From positions 70,644-134,643 of the forward strand of contig JTDE01001547.1 in the NCBI GenBank assembly GCA_014338405.1: a DNA stretch of 64,000 nucleotides, in the 5' to 3' direction. This DNA comes from Paragonimus skrjabini miyazakii (Eukaryota > Platyhelminthes > Trematoda > Plagiorchiida > Troglotrematidae). Positions 61,458 to 64,000 of the stretch are shown piece after piece. The position numbers and the translations under genes were made by a program. Each line of letters opens with the position of its first letter. Position 1 is the stretch's first letter. The notes below the pieces were generated by a model, which was not told the DNA's origin, did no database searches, and worked only from the letters and a program-made list of their open reading frames with translations.

Positions 61458-61679
61458 TTATATATCGAACCAGTTTTGTCCCAGTAAACCATCAATATTC
61501 TCTTGCTCTGTTCGAATCAACAGGTCTGCAACTACCGCAATATACTGCATATAGGTATGAATCCTGATTGATTCTACGCCCTCTTCAGGCTGTTTTAACA
61601 GTCGTCTTCCGAGACCATCTGCATTCCCAGTACTGGATGCTTTCCTGAACTGGAATTCAAAATTGTATCCTAATAACAC
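61458..61679 (-). pseudogene. Gypsy-type RNase H end and connection region
   Basis: The minus-strand frame begins LLGYNFEFQFRKASSTGNADGLGR, the pattern at the end of the RNase H domain of Gypsy elements (LGY.FE..YR....NADGLSR). LKQPEEGVESI follows as connection. The frame is open for 73 codons and then stops. Confidence 0.7.
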
Positions 61680-62183
61680 CGTAGCGCATTGCTGTAATCA
61701 ACTAGTGGTATATACTAGAGAGTCCCTTTTTACAGCAAAAACTAGCAGAGGTGATTTATGATCTGCATACAACGTAAACTTCTGTCCGTACAACACTATG
61801 GATTTTCTTAACTACGTATATGAACGCGGGTTTCTTTCTCCATTTAGCAACAGTTTTTTCCGTCGAACTTGGTGTGAGCAAAACATGAGACTGTTGTTTG
61901 TAAACCACTGAGAGGTTTTTCCACAGTAACTACCCCAATGCACTTCTGTGGTGCATCAGTAGCAACAAATTTTTACTTCGGGCTATCGCCGGTTAAAAGC
62001 AAATTGGAACTGAAAGTTTGAGTGATACTTGCGAATGAAAACTGGCAGGCTTCTGATCACAACCTTGGTTGATCCTTTGTAAGTGATCAATTCAGCGGTG
62101 TACAGAACTCACTTACATGAGGTACACATGACATTTACAACATCCAGGAACAATTGGTCTTACCGTTGACAAGAGCGAATCTG

Positions 62184-62900
62184 CTATAACACTTCTGTTC
62201 TTTTATCCGGCCTACTACCTTCCTCGTTAATAATGAAACCTGTAAAGGAGAAAAATGTGTTGAGTCTAACACGCAAACCATGCTCTTCAGTGCGCCTGGG
62301 AAACGAAACATGATGAGACTGATGACTTTCATCTACATTGCTAGCAATGCCATTATCGTTCAGGCGAGTCAACACACGTGTTAACCAGTCTAACGTCATG
62401 TTTACAACTTGTTGAAAGACCATCGAAACACTTTCTACACCGAATGACATGAGGTTGTCCTGACGCAGTCCTCGGTGGCCGCCAATAGTTGAAAACTACT
62501 TACTGCAGGTGACAAGTTCTACTCATATATAGGAATAAAAAATATCGATCTTAAAGAAGAATTCGCCACCGTTTAGCTTTGCGTGCAAGCCCCCAGCAAC
62601 AAGTAGCTAACGCTGATGAATCCGCAGTGCTTTGTTTAGACTAGTTGAAGGGTAATCTCGTAACCGTAACAGGCCATTTGCATTTCTTAGTGGTAGTATT
62701 GGTGTGGGCCAAATTGACTATTTCAGTGTACTACTGACTCCCATTAATTCCAGCCGGTTCAGTTCATCTTCTAGCAAGGCAAAAGTTGCATGTGGAACCA
62801 GTCTTTTGGGACAGAAAAATGTTTCAGCACCAAGAAGAAGGTACAAGTTAATCATGGTCTGTGTACCTCAACTGTGCCTATCTTCAAAACGATTGTGATA
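62184..62900 (-). pseudogene. Gypsy-type reverse transcriptase, decayed
   Basis: Reading the minus strand from 62900: CPKRLVPHATFALLEDELNR (start of RT), MGVSS, HAKLNGGEFFFKID (motif A, Asp retained), GHRGLRQDNLMSFGV and MVFQQVV (motif B region), LTRLNDNGIAS (motif C, where YLDD is expected but RLND is found), then GLRVRLNTFF and GFIINEEGSRPD. The order and wording match K02A2.6-type Gypsy elements, distinct from the CsRn1-like piece at 59450. Stops and frame changes are present, and with YLDD lost it cannot be active. Confidence 0.75.
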
Positions 62901-63339
62901 CTATCCATGTAAGTTTCGAACCATTTTTGTTTTTACATATTCGCTTACCAGGGACTTGAGTTTCTGACAGACGACCACATTTTTAACAACTGAACAAACC
63001 TGACTACAGACTGAATTCAAGGGCACTTTAGATGCTTTTTAACGTAAACGCTACCAAAAACACGTAAATTGCCAACTTAAGTCGTAGAGCACTACGTTCT
63101 CTTAATCCAGTTGACCACTAGCAAGAAAAGACATATCACGAGATGATAACAGTTTGTTTACTGCCCACAGTCAGAAACGTAAAACGTTAGAATACATTGA
63201 AAATGCGGAGAGCAACAACACTGGAATCGGTTAACCATTGGGCTTGACATGAAAAAAGACATATCAATTCCGAGGTAAACAAACGGCCTAATTCAACAGT
63301 TCGTTCATACGCAGGTTCGGACGACGAGTACTGATTAGC
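62901..63339. other. Unrecognised
   Basis: Lies between the Gypsy reverse transcriptase and the Penelope-like element. Gag or protease of the Gypsy element would be expected here on the minus strand, but I cannot see them. Confidence 0.3.
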
Positions 63340-64000
63340 AGTGTGTCAGGGAACATGAGCAATTTCGAATTCTGACAACGTAATAACGTAAAATGAGTTA
63401 GTGAGGTCGACAGCCTGACCTGTTTCCATGATTTGCCTTGCAACTGATGAGGTAGGGCTTCAGTTCAGCCGTTCTGTTGTCAATGTTTGTTTCATCATCG
63501 CACTGACCTGCCACTTAGGCATGCAATCAGTCACTTTACTCGCAACTGCAAATCAACTGAGGGATGACGTGGGACAGAACTGGTCGATTGCTGAGGATTA
63601 GAAGCCGATTGAACACCACTCGTGTTTGTGAGCGGCGACCGCAATTCAGCCGCAGGGCATATGCGAAATAGGATCGACTGGGCTTTTCGACTTACGTCAA
63701 TTGTTATATGGTCACTTTTGAAATGTAGTTTCAGAAAGATCATTATTTTGGGGGCTGTACACATAACGGTCTCCAGCGGCATTTTCTGGTTGTGAATGTT
63801 GACGAACTTCTCAGTATACCCCTTTGTGGGTAATACTGATTTTAATCTCACTTTCTCTTCTTGTGTGCAGACATCTAAACAGATTTGTTGGGCTGTGTGA
63901 AACAGGCTTCGCCCCAGACTTTGTTTGTAAGCTGTCTGTGAGGAAGCACAAAACTGTGAATATTGGCCACTGCAAGTAGGCTTGCGGTGCATTCACCGAT
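63340..64000 (-). pseudogene. Penelope-like element, C-terminal part, leaving the window
   Basis: The minus-strand frame from 63992 (open 153 codons) starts MHRKPTCSGQYSQF, the post-RT motif of Penelope-like elements, continues with QSLGRSLFHTAQQIC (the K..LV..LF.RA..IC helix) and KGYTEKFVN, and has an AELRSPLTNTSGVQ stretch before the nuclease. The GIY-YIG core itself is damaged. Further left, DCMPKWQVSAMM and SSVARQIMETGQAVD (about 63400-63530, other frames) match its C-terminal part. The reverse transcriptase would lie beyond position 64000. Confidence 0.6.

Noticed and set aside
1..64000. CRISPR arrays, bacterial operons, rRNA genes or a phage-type system
   Set aside because: No regularly spaced direct repeats, no closely packed genes and no rRNA-like sequence; the introns and retroelements show an animal nuclear genome.

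Overview
The window looks like nuclear DNA of a flatworm, most likely a digenean trematode. The evidence is one animal homeobox gene with two very long introns, set among degraded retroelements of kinds known from flukes: RTE/SR2-like LINEs, another non-LTR LINE, Penelope-like elements, Gypsy-type LTR elements (one CsRn1-like) and tRNA-derived SINEs. Base composition is AT-rich and there is one 100-N assembly gap (12198-12297). I cannot fix the species.

The only host gene I can support is a BarH-class homeobox gene on the + strand, spanning about 18104-37397 in three coding exons. Exon 1 (18104-18449) starts at the first in-frame ATG after a stop and carries an FIL/Eh1-like repressor motif. 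Exon 2 (28555-28882) carries most of the homeodomain. Exon 3 (36809-37397) finishes the homeodomain, adds the conserved BarH tail and ends at a stop. Intron phases (1, then 2) agree exactly and give a 420-residue protein with Tyr at homeodomain position 49, the mark of the Bar class.

Region by region. 1-9 kb: non-coding, with old SINE copies. 9.1-9.6 kb: RTE LINE remnant (+). 10.2-12.2 kb: LINE reverse transcriptase with its 3' tail (-), running into the gap. 15-17 kb: a dispersed repeat, a SINE and a 177-bp-arm foldback. 17-37.4 kb: the BarH gene; intron 1 holds a Penelope-like element remnant (-), intron 2 holds SINEs and one arm (A, 31690-33203) of a 1.5-kb inverted repeat. 45.2-48.2 kb: a nearly full-length but broken RTE element (+). 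51.4-53.0 kb: the second arm (B) of the 1.5-kb inverted repeat. 53.6-54.1 kb: a head-to-head SINE foldback. 57.8-64 kb: a graveyard of Gypsy-type fragments, ending in a second Penelope-like element that leaves the window.

Every transposon coding region seen is interrupted by stops or frameshifts; both LINE reverse transcriptases have also lost the motif A aspartate (to Asn). I found no CRISPR array, operon, genuine tRNA or rRNA gene, or convincing new protein system. The most unusual structures are the two near-symmetric foldbacks and the 1.5-kb inverted pair that brackets the last BarH exon. Family assignments come from reading motifs by eye, and all transposon boundaries are approximate.
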